Part shown: piece after piece, positions 63,445 to 64,000 of the stretch | How positions within the stretch are numbered: the stretch's first letter is position 1 | Layout of the letters: the number at the start of each line of letters is the position of its first letter | From: Dyella telluris | GTDB taxonomy: Bacteria > Pseudomonadota > Gammaproteobacteria > Xanthomonadales > Rhodanobacteraceae | Assembly: GCF_014297575.1 (NCBI RefSeq) | Contig: NZ_CP060412.1 | Location: forward strand, 248,001 to 312,000 | DNA length: 64,000 bases | Direction: 5' to 3' | The notes under the pieces: model-generated | Database searches by the model: none | What the model was told of the DNA's origin: nothing | The model's input: only the letters and a program-made list of their open reading frames with translations | Position numbers and translations under genes: made by a program

Positions 63445-64000
63445 ATGGCTCTCGATCACGCCTCTGCCCTGCGCGCTTTCCGCCTGATCGCCCGCCACGG
63501 GAGCTTTACCCGCGCCGCCGCCGAACTGGAGGTCACTGCCTCGGCCCTCAGCCAGACGCTGCGCCAGCTGGAAGACCACGTGGGCGTGCGCCTGCTGCAT
63601 CGCACCACGCGTCGCGTCGGCCTCACCGAGGCCGGTCACGCCTTCCTGGAACGTATTTCCCCTGCCCTGAACGAGATCGACCAGGCCATCGACGCACTGC
63701 GCCAGCACGGCGACCGCCCTGCCGGCACCCTGCGCATTGCCGTGCCACAGATGGTGCTCGACCACCTGGTGGCGCCTTGTGTCGCCAGCTTCATGCGGGC
63801 CTGGCCGGAGGTGAAGCTGGATATCCAGGTCGAGAACCGGCTCACTGACCTGATCGCCGAGGGTTTCGATGCCGGCATCCGCCTAGGTGAACGGCTGGCG
63901 CGCGACATGGTGGCCATGCCATTGGGAGGGCCACAGCGCGCCGTGGTGGTGGGCTCTCCCGGTTACTTTGCCGCCCACGGCCGCCCTGCCCATCCGCGCG
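63445..64000 (+). CDS. LysR-family regulator (3' end beyond window)
   Basis: The frame is open from ATG at 63445 to the window edge (185 codons seen). The helix-turn-helix reads DHASALRAFRLIARHGSF, then TASALSQTLRQLEDHVGVRLLHR, split here as SALSQTLRQLE; the effector domain begins with GTLRIAVPQMVLDHLVAP. It is divergent from the aldo/keto reductase by 108 bases, the common LysR-target layout. The last residues seen are HGRPAHPR. Confidence 0.92.
   Translation, partial: MALDHASALRAFRLIARHGSFTRAAAELEVTASALSQTLRQLEDHVGVRLLHRTTRRVGLTEAGHAFLERISPALNEIDQAIDALRQHGDRPAGTLRIAVPQMVLDHLVAPCVASFMRAWPEVKLDIQVENRLTDLIAEGFDAGIRLGERLARDMVAMPLGGPQRAVVVGSPGYFAAHGRPAHPR

Noticed and set aside
1..64000. CRISPR arrays, insertion sequences, prophage genes, rRNA and tRNA genes
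   Set aside because: None were recognised on reading both strands; short regular repeats seen are protein-coding (autotransporter) or REP-like.

Overview
The window is a high-GC stretch of a Gram-negative chromosome. A classical autotransporter barrel, lipoproteins, Spy/CpxP-like periplasmic proteins and GGDEF/EAL signalling fit Gammaproteobacteria. The gene mix (Ada-AlkA fusion followed by ogt, NPP-type phosphodiesterase, class A beta-lactamase, barnase/barstar) and the short GTCGCGCAC..GTGCGCTCC repeats suggest order Lysobacterales (Xanthomonadales), probably family Rhodanobacteraceae (Dyella, Luteibacter or Rhodanobacter relatives). This assignment is an inference from gene content; no rRNA gene is present. 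I saw no tRNA, CRISPR array, insertion sequence or prophage.

Layout. 1-8003: 3' part of a giant repeat-rich autotransporter adhesin, closed by a strong terminator. 8.1-12.0 kb: decayed rhodanese domain, MFS exporter plus cysteine desulfurase, and a periplasmic aspartyl protease. 12.2-14.5 kb: Spy-like protein, OmpR-type regulator and a nearly sensorless histidine kinase. 14.7-18.3 kb: two metal-dependent amidohydrolases around a LysR regulator. 18.5-20.9 kb: membrane-anchored haem peroxidase with cytochrome b561, then a TetR regulator. 21.2-25.4 kb: S41 peptidase, small potassium channel, AI-2E permease and a basic histone-like protein, with base composition that looks less GC-rich at the start. 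25.5-29.5 kb: ABC exporter, His-rich YqjI-like PadR regulator with a stripped-down Fur-like protein, endonuclease V. 29.6-36.8 kb: MscS channel, AraC regulator, DUF72 protein, barnase/barstar/S4 operon, arylamine N-acetyltransferase, exported MsrA. 36.8-46.6 kb: a GGDEF-EAL receptor, an UndA-like haem-oxygenase-fold oxidase, MAPEG protein, class A beta-lactamase, an orphan urocanate hydratase, a DUF4034 protein and an exported unknown. 46.7-54.1 kb: alkylation-repair pair, NPP phosphodiesterase, MFS plus VOC pair, 7TM-GGDEF protein. 54.1-59.3 kb: esterase coupled to a DUF6067-like glycoside hydrolase, and a DMT exporter. 59.3-62.0 kb: a CpxRA-like system divergent from a second Spy-like gene, with a perfect CpxR-type box between them. 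62.2-64.0 kb: aldo/keto reductase divergent from a LysR gene cut by the window end.

Themes. Envelope stress sensing appears twice as independent Spy/regulator/kinase modules. Oxidative and alkylation defence is spread over the peroxidase/b561 pair, MsrA, Ada-AlkA/Ogt and endonuclease V. The most interesting single gene is the UndA-like oxidase at 39669-40442, whose putative iron ligands all look present and which could make a medium-chain 1-alkene. No large new multi-gene defence or biosynthetic island is visible.
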